This document shows positions 16,156-24,818 of a stretch of 64,000 nt of DNA, piece by piece. The translations under genes and the position numbers were made by a program. The stretch covers positions 124,001-188,000 of the forward strand of contig JAKSRC010000002.1 in NCBI GenBank assembly GCA_024403855.1. The letters run 5' to 3'. Positions within the stretch are counted from its first letter, which is position 1. Each line of letters starts with the position of its first letter. Source of the DNA: Saccharofermentans sp. Lineage in GTDB: Bacteria > Bacillota > Clostridia > Saccharofermentanales > Saccharofermentanaceae. The notes beneath the pieces were generated by a model that saw nothing but the letters and a program-made list of their open reading frames with translations, was not told where the DNA came from and did not search any database.

Positions 16156-16611
16156 AATCCTAGCCGTTTCTGATTTTCTGAACACCTTGCGAATAATAAA
16201 AACCATTACCAGCTGAATAAACTGACTCACTACACCCATATATACAGAAATATCACTCTCCATAATCTTCTCGACTCTAAGAGTAGGATCGAAGTATTTA
16301 TGAACAGCTACAATGCAGAAATCGCACGCCAGTGCCAAAACATAAAACAAAGCAGGAATTACAATATTTATTACTAAATTGTCTATTTTATAAATTAAAA
16401 TAGCGAACAATATATTGGATACTATTCCAATTATGATTCTTAATAGCAGATGTTCAGCGAAAAATGTTCCGGCACCAAAACAAACCAACACCCACAAAAG
16501 TGTTATTCCCCTATCTGTTATGGTGGATAGGTCTTTCTTTTCCAAGAAAGAAGAACAGAATAACCTGGCCAAGACTACATACACAATGGCGTTAGCGACA
16601 TCATAAATCAT
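15325..16611 (-). CDS. AgrC-type sensor histidine kinase
   Basis: 428 aa from ATG 16611, which overlaps the agrA-type stop (ATGA). About six hydrophobic segments occupy residues 1-200 (for example LARLFCSSFLEK..., LWVLVCFGAGTFF, YTVFPLYSLSLIALFAYSF), as in peptide-sensing AgrC kinases. They are followed by a coiled stretch and the phosphoacceptor region GKREHEFKNTITVLKSL. An ATPase of the HATPase_c_5 type comes next, with the N-box ITNILNNAIEAA and the G-box HGYGLTNIKEAVNRN. It probably senses a cyclic peptide, but no agrD/intact agrB is present here. It phosphorylates the LytTR regulator encoded just upstream. Confidence 0.88.
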   Translation of the reverse strand: MIYDVANAIVYVVLARLFCSSFLEKKDLSTITDRGITLLWVLVCFGAGTFFAEHLLLRIIIGIVSNILFAILIYKIDNLVINIVIPALFYVLALACDFCIVAVHKYFDPTLRVEKIMESDISVYMGVVSQFIQLVMVFIIRKVFRKSETARIKTKLWLIYTVFPLYSLSLIALFAYSFNGPINIYQANLFTYMAISLLAINLFVFWFIKQESQRALEAQKNEMEIAHAQGIVQLYDQITKERDILGKREHEFKNTITVLKSLMAEDQYEKMKEILNVQNTELINNSNVFNTGNRLINTILNTKYAEAREKGITFRFVLGDLSILQIEDRDCIVIITNILNNAIEAAAQCPEDNRNLSIKAVIEEGQFIFACRNSFVNDNYPEMKSKKKDVISHGYGLTNIKEAVNRNNGNCNFEKEENAFVSVVIIPL

Positions 16612-17339
16612 CCTATTTCCCCTTTGATTAAACAAAACTTCCTATTAACATCATCAAAACGATTTCTCGCAATTGGTATTTTTGTAGTTTCTTCGCCACT
16701 CTTCCTAATAATTACCTCATATCGCCTTAACTGTACAGAATTCTTCAAGTTAATAATATATCTTTGATGTACCCTGATAAAGTAATTCGGTAATTCAATC
16801 AGTGCATCATCAAGGCTACAACGTCTTATATAGAAAGTTGATTCCTTCTCTTTTACGAAGTATTCAATATAGTGTTTCTCGCTCTTGATATAAACTATGT
16901 CATCTATAGCCACTTCTAAACTGCCATCACTTAATTCAAGCAAAATAGTCTTTGGAGGTTCAGTCCTAAGAATAAAATCAATACATTCAATCAATTCTGC
17001 ACTAAATGTTTCCTCTTGTTTTACAAGATACCTTACAGCATTGTACTTATAACCCTCTCTTGTAAAATCGTAATAATTGGTGGCAAAAGCTATTCTGGCA
17101 TTAGGATATAAGCCATATATTTCGCGAGCTGTTTCAAAACCGGTCAACCCATCCATTTCATAATCCAGGATGAACAAGTCGTATTTACTGATATCCTCAC
17201 CCTGTGTAAGTAAGGCTTCACCGGAAATATAGATATCACATTTAAATTCAACAGTTTTCTGAGTTAAATGACGTTCGATTATACCCTTTTCCAATTCCAG
17301 AAATGGGAGTTGATCATCACACAAAGCAATACGTATCAT
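16608..17339 (-). CDS. AgrA-type LytTR response regulator
   Basis: 243 aa from ATG 17339 (GAGG, 5 nt spacing), chosen over an upstream start because the receiver domain begins exactly there (MIRIALCDDQ). Receiver domain 1-120 with acidic pocket D8/D9 and phosphoacceptor D59 (LFILDYEMDG). LytTR DNA-binding domain ~140-240 (VYIKSEKHYIEYFVKEKE, FIRVHQRYIINLKNSV). LytTR proteins bind pairs of direct repeats two helical turns apart, matching the 20-bp-spaced repeats at 15287-15321 and 3189-3223. First gene of the agr-type unit. Confidence 0.9.
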   Translation of the reverse strand: MIRIALCDDQLPFLELEKGIIERHLTQKTVEFKCDIYISGEALLTQGEDISKYDLFILDYEMDGLTGFETAREIYGLYPNARIAFATNYYDFTREGYKYNAVRYLVKQEETFSAELIECIDFILRTEPPKTILLELSDGSLEVAIDDIVYIKSEKHYIEYFVKEKESTFYIRRCSLDDALIELPNYFIRVHQRYIINLKNSVQLRRYEVIIRKSGEETTKIPIARNRFDDVNRKFCLIKGEIG

Positions 17340-17436
17340 AAATACCTCATAAACACTTCTTGATAACTGTCGATATAAGAATATTATAGTTATTTTTCTC
17401 AATGCAGACAGCATTTGAATTGTAAACAAACAAAAA

Positions 17437-17464
17437 GGACCTCAAACCAAAAGGTTTAAGGTCC
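17437..17464 (-). terminator. Terminator after rny
   Basis: GGACCT[TA]AAACC-type 12-bp stem with a 4-nt loop, followed on the minus strand by TTTTTGTTTG. It lies ~60 nt after the rny stop and separates rny from the agr-type genes. Confidence 0.85.
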
Positions 17465-17524
17465 ATAATTTGTTTAGTTGATGATACTAACGTGTTAAAT
17501 AATATATATAAAAGCGTTAAATAA

Positions 17525-19114
17525 TTATTTAGCAACGTCAGTTGCCCTTGTTTCTCTGATCACATTAACCTTGATCTGTCCTGGATAATCCAGTTCATCC
17601 TCAATCTTCTTGCAGATTGCACGAGCTTTAAGTGTCATCTCGTCATCTGATACCTTATCAGGTGAAACGATAACACGAATCTCACGACCTGCCTGAATAG
17701 CGAAGCTCTTCTCTACACCATCGAAGCTTGTGGCTATCTCTTCAAGCTTCTCAATTCTCTTGATGTATGTCTCGAGATTCTCTCTTCTTGCACCAGGTCT
17801 TGCTGCGGAAATCGCATCAGCTGCAGCTACAAGAACAGCTTCTGCGGAAAGAGGCTCTACATCACCATGATGCGCCTCGATGCAATTAATAACGGCAGCA
17901 CTTTCATGATACTTCTTAGCGATATCAACACCGAGCTGGATATGTGTTCCTTCCTGCTCGAAGTCTACAGCCTTACCGATATCATGCAAAAGGCCTCCAC
18001 GCCTTGCAAGATTACTGTCAAGTCCGAGTTCATCCGCCATCATTGCTGCAATCCAGGATACTTCAATAGAATGCTGCAGTACGTTCTGTCCGTACGATGT
18101 GCGGTAACGAAGACGGCCCAACAACTTGATGATCTCAGGATGCAAATTCATAACACCTGTATCAAAGGCTGCCTTCTCGCCCTCGGCTTTGATTGTCTGA
18201 TTGAGTTCCTTCCTTGCCTTACCGGCCATCTCTTCGATTCTAGCCGGATGGATTCTTCCGTCTGCAACGAGTCTATCGATTGTCATTCTTGCGATCTCTC
18301 TCCTGATCGGGTCGAATGAAGAAAGTACGATTGCTTCAGGAGTATCATCGATAATAAGATCGACTCCTGTAATTGTCTCGATTGCTCTGATGTTACGACC
18401 TTCACGACCGATGATCCTACCCTTCATCTCATCGTTAGGTAAATTTACAACAGATACTGTGACCTCAGAAACATAGTCGGATGCATAACGCTGAATTGCG
18501 TTTACGATAATATCCTTTGCGGTCTTATCTGCATCTTGCTTTGTCTTCTCTTCCATCTGTTTGAGCATGATTGCCATATCATGAGTATACTCACGCTTTG
18601 CTTCATCAAGCACTAAGCTTCTGGCATCAGCAACTGTAAGTCCGGAAACCCTCTCAAGTTCTGCCTTCTTACGCTGCTCGTAATCCTTGGCTCTGGCTTC
18701 GAGTTCAGCAACATTCTGCTGCTTTCTCTCGATCTCCTCCTGCTTTCTTTCACAATTAGCTTCGATACGATTGATATTCTCTTCTTTCTGCTCAAGCCTA
18801 TTGCGTTCTTTTGCAAGTTCCTGCTTCTTCTCCCTAGCCTCACGCTCCAATTCGGAACGGACGTTAGCGACTTCTTCTTTTGCCTGCAAAAGCAAATCAC
18901 GTTTGTTGTTCTCTGCCTCTTTCTGCGCATTTGCAAGAAGCACATTAGCATCCTCTTTTGATTTAGCAATGTCCTCCGCAAGTCTCTTTTGAGCACCTGA
19001 AATGCCCGATTTGAAATAGACTGCTGCAATTATAATACCCAGAATAAGTCCAACAACGCCCGCGATTATTACAACATAAAGTGGTAACTGTGGCACGTTG
19101 GTACTCACCTCCAA
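17525..19114 (-). CDS. rny: Ribonuclease Y
   Basis: 529 aa, the usual family length. N-terminal membrane helix (~12-34, [20 protein letters not shown]), long charged coiled coil (~45-210), KH domain ([15 protein letters not shown] ~231-245) and HD domain ([28 protein letters not shown]). Membrane-anchored endoribonuclease starting bulk mRNA decay. Downstream, where ymdB usually follows, a terminator and the accessory island begin. Confidence 0.96.
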   Translation of the reverse strand: MEVSTNVPQLPLYVVIIAGVVGLILGIIIAAVYFKSGISGAQKRLAEDIAKSKEDANVLLANAQKEAENNKRDLLLQAKEEVANVRSELEREAREKKQELAKERNRLEQKEENINRIEANCERKQEEIERKQQNVAELEARAKDYEQRKKAELERVSGLTVADARSLVLDEAKREYTHDMAIMLKQMEEKTKQDADKTAKDIIVNAIQRYASDYVSEVTVSVVNLPNDEMKGRIIGREGRNIRAIETITGVDLIIDDTPEAIVLSSFDPIRREIARMTIDRLVADGRIHPARIEEMAGKARKELNQTIKAEGEKAAFDTGVMNLHPEIIKLLGRLRYRTSYGQNVLQHSIEVSWIAAMMADELGLDSNLARRGGLLHDIGKAVDFEQEGTHIQLGVDIAKKYHESAAVINCIEAHHGDVEPLSAEAVLVAAADAISAARPGARRENLETYIKRIEKLEEIATSFDGVEKSFAIQAGREIRVIVSPDKVSDDEMTLKARAICKKIEDELDYPGQIKVNVIRETRATDVAK

Positions 19115-19215
19115 TAATATTTAGTTGTCAAAGATCGTATAAAATGGCTCTGACAAGCCATTGAATATTGTAGAAATAAATGCCTATTCTGTCAATAATT
19201 TGTTAGAATGTAACA

Positions 19216-20112
19216 ATGCGAATTGAGTATTTTGTTCAAAGTGAATATAACGACTGTGAAATCCAGAAAATCATGAGACGCGAGTTCTCCATGAGTTCTA
19301 CATGTGTCAAGCGTGTTAAGCTCTACGGAATAGTTGAACTTAACGGTGTACACGCCCGTGTAAAAGAACATGTCAAAACCGGCGACAAGCTCTATTTCGA
19401 ATATGAAGATAATTCAGGAAATCTTAAAGAATCCAATGGTATCAGGATCGTCTACGAGAATGAACATTATGCTGTTGTGAATAAACCTGCTGGAATGGTT
19501 ACGCACCCTTCATACGGTCATCTTGATGATTCTCTTCTGACTAATCTGTCTGAGAATACTCTTCACCCTGTAATGCGTTTGGACAGAGAAACATCAGGTC
19601 TGCTTATAGTTGCAAAAGACGGCTATTCTCATAATATGCTTACAAATTCCGATATAAAGAAATCCTACAAGGCTCTTTGCTACGGCAAGTTTGAACCTGA
19701 AAATGGAACAATGGATTTCCCTATCGCAAGGCGTCCTAATTCCGTCATGATCAGAGACTGCACGCCTGACGGAAAGCCGTCTGTTACCCACTACAAAACA
19801 ATCGCCTATTACGAAAAAGCGGATATCTCGCTTGTAGAGTTCAGACTTGAGACCGGCAGATGCCACCAGATAAGAACTCATTCGTGTCATGTGGGTCACC
19901 CACTGTTAGGCGACGGTCTTTATGGTCCTTTGTCAGATGATAACCCCAATGAGGCTCTAAAAGAACTTGCAGACATCTACGACAGCATGATCGGCAGAGT
20001 CGCTCTTCACGCGTACAGGATTGAGTACTTAGACCCGTTTGATGGTGGAATCCACGTTTACGAAGCCGAGATTCCTTCAGATATGCAGACAGTCATAGAA
20101 GCCATAAAATAA
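19216..20112 (+). CDS. RluA/RluD-family 23S rRNA pseudouridine synthase
   Basis: 298 aa. S4-like N-terminus (~1-75), then the catalytic domain with HPVMRLDRETSGLLIVAK (catalytic Asp in RLD) and ETGRCHQIRTHSCHVGHPLLGD. The family isomerises specific uridines in rRNA or tRNA; which site cannot be told. Divergent from rny. Ribosome site is poor (TTAGAATGTAACA), but the ATG fits the domain start. Confidence 0.88.
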   Translation: MRIEYFVQSEYNDCEIQKIMRREFSMSSTCVKRVKLYGIVELNGVHARVKEHVKTGDKLYFEYEDNSGNLKESNGIRIVYENEHYAVVNKPAGMVTHPSYGHLDDSLLTNLSENTLHPVMRLDRETSGLLIVAKDGYSHNMLTNSDIKKSYKALCYGKFEPENGTMDFPIARRPNSVMIRDCTPDGKPSVTHYKTIAYYEKADISLVEFRLETGRCHQIRTHSCHVGHPLLGDGLYGPLSDDNPNEALKELADIYDSMIGRVALHAYRIEYLDPFDGGIHVYEAEIPSDMQTVIEAIK

Positions 20113-20143
20113 AAAGGGATTTGGACGAAGCCAAATCCCTTTT
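20112..20143. terminator. Bidirectional terminator
   Basis: 13-bp perfect stem AAAAGGGATTTGG / CCAAATCCCTTTT with a 6-nt loop, between the convergent pseudouridine synthase and lipoprotein genes; it ends in T-rich sequence on both strands. Confidence 0.9.
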
Positions 20144-20158
20144 ACATTGTTAATTATC

Positions 20159-21496
20159 TTACTTTTTCCAATTAACTCCCATATCTGCGAGCGATGTATC
20201 AAGCCAGATCATTCCGGCATCCATACTGGCAAGCATTCCCTGACTTTGATCCCAGAAGAAATCAAGTGCCTCATCTTTGGTTAAATATGTGTAGCCTTCA
20301 GCCTCAAATTCCTTCTTCAGATCGTCATCTTTCTTACTGTCCCACGCGTTGTCGCCAACTCCGTCATCATCAAAAATATAGAGATACACTTTTGCATATT
20401 TCTTGAAGGATTCCTTTGATTCAAACACTTTTGAATAATCGCCAGCATCAGCTTTGATTTCAAGACTGTAGTCATACCTGCTACTAATAATTCCCTGTCC
20501 GAGAGAGTAGAAATTCTGCTCATAGTCCATACGGATTCTGGTATCTACGCCAGTTTTTGTCTTACGGCAACGGATCGTGCATGAGATGCTCTCTTCGTTT
20601 TCCTTCTTTGTGCCATAACCGTAATATAAAACTTCAGCGGATTCCTTATCATCAGCGGAACACTGTACGAAATCACTGGTCGACATCATTGTGGAAGTTC
20701 TCTGACCATACACTAAACGTCGTCCGGTATTATCTTCATCGTTATCAAGTTTTCCAATAGCATCATAATAGTATTCTGTCCAGCACATGCCACAGTCGGA
20801 ACAAATACCGTTTACGAATTTGTGCTCATTCTTGACTTCGGTTTCCGAGCTGATCAACTGCGTAAGATCGAGTGATCTGTATTTATCACCCAGATCAATG
20901 CCCAAATCTTCAAGTCCTATGTCAAGTTCAGGAAAAGCCTTTTCAGCGAAGGCAATCAGTCGTGAATATAAAACAGGAAGATCTTCCTTAAGGTTCTCTT
21001 CATAATCCGAAATCGCTGAATCATCAAAAAGAGGAACCGCACGCGGGTTGTCGATCAAGGTATCGATCAATGATTCGACAGCAGTAAGCTCAACCTTAGC
21101 ATTCCCGTAATAACGTGTTTCTCCATATCCAAGATCGAAAGTTACAGAAACAATATTAGTAACCGTATCAATATCCAGGCTAATATGGCTGTCACCTTTC
21201 ATTGATGAATAGTCAAAATAGACTGAATCTTCACGTACTAAATAACCGCCTTCGCCTCTGATACCATCAAGAAAAACACAAACTTCAAGAGAGCCTTCTG
21301 GTTTCTTGGAATCGTAAAGGTCCTTGATTTTCTTAAAGTTGTCACTGTTGACCTCTACATCAGTAGCTGCTGTCGTCTCTCCAGTCTGAATATTGCTCAC
21401 AGTGCCTTCACTACTTTCTACCGGCTTCTGACATCCACAGAGAACAAACGATGTTAACATGACACCGCACATTAGCGTTGCTGCAATTTTTTTCAT
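20159..21496 (-). CDS. Lipoprotein of unknown function
   Basis: 445 aa. Signal peptide MKKIAATLMCGVMLTSFVLCGC with lipobox LCGC. A serine/threonine-rich linker follows. Residues ~225-240 contain HKFVNGICSDCGMCWTEYY, a short cysteine motif often seen in clostridial surface lipoproteins. The remainder is beta-rich and acidic; no enzyme motif recognised. Monocistronic, with the shared terminator at 20112-20143. Confidence 0.72.
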   Translation of the reverse strand: MKKIAATLMCGVMLTSFVLCGCQKPVESSEGTVSNIQTGETTAATDVEVNSDNFKKIKDLYDSKKPEGSLEVCVFLDGIRGEGGYLVREDSVYFDYSSMKGDSHISLDIDTVTNIVSVTFDLGYGETRYYGNAKVELTAVESLIDTLIDNPRAVPLFDDSAISDYEENLKEDLPVLYSRLIAFAEKAFPELDIGLEDLGIDLGDKYRSLDLTQLISSETEVKNEHKFVNGICSDCGMCWTEYYYDAIGKLDNDEDNTGRRLVYGQRTSTMMSTSDFVQCSADDKESAEVLYYGYGTKKENEESISCTIRCRKTKTGVDTRIRMDYEQNFYSLGQGIISSRYDYSLEIKADAGDYSKVFESKESFKKYAKVYLYIFDDDGVGDNAWDSKKDDDLKKEFEAEGYTYLTKDEALDFFWDQSQGMLASMDAGMIWLDTSLADMGVNWKK

Positions 21497-21645
21497 TTTC
21501 TTACCCCCATCTAACTAAAGAAAACCTTAATTTATCCCTTGCCATCATCAAAAAAAGAACATTTCTGAAAATAGCTATCTCAGAAGATTGTACACACATA
21601 TTTGATATAAAGCAAGTAAATTTAACACGATTTGCAAGATGTCGA

Positions 21646-21672
21646 GTATCAGGCTATCAGATAGCTTGATAC
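21646..21672. other. Near-perfect palindrome downstream of recN
   Basis: GTATCAGGCTATC / GATAGCTTGATAC, 13-bp arms with one mismatch around one base. It is a T-rich hairpin on the plus side but lacks a T run on the minus side, so it may be a weak recN terminator or a protein-binding palindrome. Confidence 0.4.
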
Positions 21673-21714
21673 ATCTTTAATTTTATTAAATTTGCTACTG
21701 AAAAATGAATTTTG

Positions 21715-23403
21715 TCAGTTAAAAGACCTGATCAGATCTTCTGCAAGTTTTAATGAGGACTCTGAATCACTTCCGGACAAGAGCCTTGATACTTCAACAG
21801 TCTTTCCCTGCTTATCAAGATTAGTACAGATAGTCTCAGTATTACCATCAGTAACCTTCTTACTAAGCATAAAACCTCTTTCAGAAGCTGCAGCAATCTG
21901 AGCTGTATGAGTCACACAAAGCACCTGGTGATCTTTTGCAATTGCCTTAAGTTTATTTGCAATGGCAGTTGATGCTTTTCCTGAAACACCAGTATCAATT
22001 TCATCGAAAATAAGTGTCGGAATAAGATCCACCCTGCTCAATACATTTTTAACAGCAAGCATAATTCTGGAAGCTTCACCGCCGGATACAATTGCCGAAA
22101 GTGGTCTTACCTGCTGACCTGGGTTTGCACTAAAACGGAATGCGATATCATCCACACCGGAATATGAGAAGAATTTTGCTTTCTCTCTTCTGACAAAGCT
22201 TACTTCAAAGATAGCATCCGGCATTTCCAGATCTGAAAGCTCAGCTGTAATCGCCTTTTCGAGCTTTTGGGCGTATTCCTTACGCATTGAAGATAATGCT
22301 TCTGCTTTATCGAGCAGTTCCTTCTCTTTTACAGAACGCTGCTTCTTAAGATCCTGAAGGATATCTTTGTTCTTTTCGATAGCATCAAGTTCATTTCTGG
22401 CATCAGAAGCAAACTTATTTATCTCCGCGATCGTATCACCATATTTTGCCTTGAGTTCATATAAAAGACCGATTCTGCGATCGACACGTTCCTTCAATCC
22501 CTCATCGTAATTACGATCGGATAAGATCTTATCAACATCAGAAGATAAAGCATCGAGTTCTAAAGCGAGCGCCTGGGCACGCTCTGCGATTTCTTTCAGG
22601 GACTCATCATTCTGAGAAGCCTTGAGAAGTTCTCTTCCCGCCTGATTCACAGACTGCACAGGGGTCTGATATGAAGTCTCCTGATTAAGGAGATCACTGG
22701 CATTCTTCAGGCTCGCAAAAAGGACTTCATTCTGTGAAAGTCTTTTCTTTGTGTCGTGAAGTTCTTCTTCTTCGCCATCTTTAAAAGCGGCTTCTTCTAT
22801 CTCGCTTAATGCAAACTCAAGATAATCACGTCGCCTTTCAAGATAATCAGGCGAAGATGATATCTCCTTTATGCGCAAAACAAGATCTTTGAATTCCTTG
22901 AGGCTGTTTAAGTATTCCTTGTGGAGGCTGATACAGGAATCACCTGCGAACCTGTCTAAAAGTTTGACATGCGTGGCTTCATCGAATATAGCCTGAGTAT
23001 CGTGCTGACCATGAATATCGATGAGGCATGAAGAAATCTGCTTTAAGACCTGATTTGTAACGCCTGCCCCATTTATCCTGGCAACAGACTTACCACTCTC
23101 ATATACAGTTCTGCTGATAATGAGCATTCCGTCATCATCTTCTATACCGCTTTCCTCAAGAGCATTTCTAAATTCCTCATCATTAATAGCTGAACAATCA
23201 AAAACTGCTTCCGCAAAAGCTGATGAACTTCCTGTACGCACAAGATTCCTTGAAGCCTTCGCTCCAAGGATAAGATTAATCGCATCGACAATAAGGCTCT
23301 TACCGGCACCGGTCTCACCGCTTATTACATTAAGTCCTTTGCCCGGTTCGAAAACGATATTACTGATGACAGCAAAATCTCTGATCTCAAGTCTTACAAG
23401 CAT
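21715..23403 (-). CDS. recN: DNA repair protein RecN
   Basis: 562 aa SMC-like ATPase: Walker A GETGAGKSLIVDAI near the N-terminus, two coiled-coil arms (~150-370), signature IVSGGEASRIMLAVKNVL, Walker B LIFDEIDTGVSG. Acts early in double-strand break repair. It ends the cluster asp23 to recN; spoIVB and spo0A, which often follow, are absent. Confidence 0.96.
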   Translation of the reverse strand: MLVRLEIRDFAVISNIVFEPGKGLNVISGETGAGKSLIVDAINLILGAKASRNLVRTGSSSAFAEAVFDCSAINDEEFRNALEESGIEDDDGMLIISRTVYESGKSVARINGAGVTNQVLKQISSCLIDIHGQHDTQAIFDEATHVKLLDRFAGDSCISLHKEYLNSLKEFKDLVLRIKEISSSPDYLERRRDYLEFALSEIEEAAFKDGEEEELHDTKKRLSQNEVLFASLKNASDLLNQETSYQTPVQSVNQAGRELLKASQNDESLKEIAERAQALALELDALSSDVDKILSDRNYDEGLKERVDRRIGLLYELKAKYGDTIAEINKFASDARNELDAIEKNKDILQDLKKQRSVKEKELLDKAEALSSMRKEYAQKLEKAITAELSDLEMPDAIFEVSFVRREKAKFFSYSGVDDIAFRFSANPGQQVRPLSAIVSGGEASRIMLAVKNVLSRVDLIPTLIFDEIDTGVSGKASTAIANKLKAIAKDHQVLCVTHTAQIAAASERGFMLSKKVTDGNTETICTNLDKQGKTVEVSRLLSGSDSESSLKLAEDLIRSFN

Positions 23404-23408
23404 TAGTA

Positions 23409-23873
23409 TCAGCCTTTATCTGTCATATCTGAAATCGTCATGAGAAGCGCTTTTGCTTCATCAATTCCGGGACAAGCCGCGAAAATAGTATCGTCGCCGG
23501 CAATAGTTCCAATACACTCTTCAAGATGCATAGAATCGAGTGCCGAAGCAGCTGCACTGGCCATACCGGGCAGTGTCTTTATTACGATCATGTTCATAGC
23601 CTGATTTACAGAGATAATACTATTGGAAAATACAGAAAGCAGTCTTCCGGGAGCCGTATCGCCTGTTCTGTCCAGAACACAATACTTAGTTGCCCTGTTA
23701 GGGAGAGTAATCTTAATAATTCCAAGTTCCTTAATATCTCTTGAAATCGTTGCCTGTGTGGCTTCGAATCCTTCTGCATTAACCCTGGCAGTCAGTTCTT
23801 CCTGGGTCGAAATATCGTTATCTCTAATAAGAGATAAAATCTTCTCTTGTCTTGAATTCTTAGCCGTTTTCAT
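23409..23873 (-). CDS. argR: Arginine repressor ArgR
   Basis: 154 aa. N-terminal winged helix (RQEKILSLI, STQEELTARV, ATQATISRDIKELG) and C-terminal hexamerisation/arginine-binding domain ending in CIGTIAGDDTIFAACP. Overlaps the nadK stop by 14 nt; recN follows after 5 nt. Confidence 0.95.
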   Translation of the reverse strand: MKTAKNSRQEKILSLIRDNDISTQEELTARVNAEGFEATQATISRDIKELGIIKITLPNRATKYCVLDRTGDTAPGRLLSVFSNSIISVNQAMNMIVIKTLPGMASAAASALDSMHLEECIGTIAGDDTIFAACPGIDEAKALLMTISDMTDKG

Positions 23874-24741
23874 AGAAGTAACCTCTCTGTACTATCTTTT
23901 TGCGGACATTGCTGAAGAAGCTGTCTTTTCTAAGGCACACAGTCTTAAGGACCTTGTCATATTTCTTAATTACTACTGAATCGTAACTCTCAAGCTCAAT
24001 GAAATCTCTTCCGTCAGGACAGATTAAAGGAACCGTCTCGACCTGATCAAGACTGATCTTGATTACACTGTCTTCAGAAGTCACATACGTATATCCATTC
24101 AATGTATTTGAACAAATTGGGGTAACGATTATGTCCTTCATATGAGGCATGAGAATCGGACCACCTGCTGAAAGAGAATATGCAGAAGAACCCGTAGCCG
24201 TAGCAACAACAAGGCCATCTCCTCTGAATTTCTCAATCAGCTGGTTATCAATCGAAAGGAAAAGCGTCGTAATATGAGGCTTAGCACCTCTTACAATAAC
24301 CAGGTCATTCAAGCAAACGCAACTACCCTTAAGAACACCATCCTTATTAAAGACATCACACTTAAGCTGGGTGCGGTCGATGATGTCATATTCACCACTG
24401 ACAAGCGTAGCCAAATCCTCTTCAAGCTGTTCAGGAACTATCTCATTGAGAAAGCCAATAGAACCCATATTGACGCCGATGAACTCAGTATCAAGATCTC
24501 TGTGCTTGGCAACCTTTGAAAGGAAAGTACCATCGCCACCTATTGTGATGACAGTCTTTATATCGATTTTTGCAAACTCTTCAAAAAGCACTCCCTGGAC
24601 ATTCTTAAGTTCAGGGCACTCTTCTTCCATCTCAGGTTCAAAGACAGGCGTAGCACCGAGACCACAAAGAATCTCAGCAATTTTGATGGCTGTTTTATAA
24701 CCTTTATCTCTTGAACCATTGGAACATATTCCGTAATTCAT
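23860..24741 (-). CDS. nadK: NAD kinase
   Basis: 293 aa ATP-NAD kinase: GGDGTFLSKVAKH (~70) and the LNDLVIVRG, ATATGSSAYSLSAGGP blocks. Makes NADP+. Between dxs (77-nt gap) and argR (overlap). tlyA, which usually separates dxs and nadK/argR, is missing. Confidence 0.95.
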   Translation of the reverse strand: MNYGICSNGSRDKGYKTAIKIAEILCGLGATPVFEPEMEEECPELKNVQGVLFEEFAKIDIKTVITIGGDGTFLSKVAKHRDLDTEFIGVNMGSIGFLNEIVPEQLEEDLATLVSGEYDIIDRTQLKCDVFNKDGVLKGSCVCLNDLVIVRGAKPHITTLFLSIDNQLIEKFRGDGLVVATATGSSAYSLSAGGPILMPHMKDIIVTPICSNTLNGYTYVTSEDSVIKISLDQVETVPLICPDGRDFIELESYDSVVIKKYDKVLKTVCLRKDSFFSNVRKKIVQRGYFYENG

Positions 24742-24818
24742 TAAGATCGTCCTCCTGTCAGAAGCTCTATATATTTAATCAAAAAAATGAATAAAAATAC
24801 AGAAGTAAATTGCGATTA

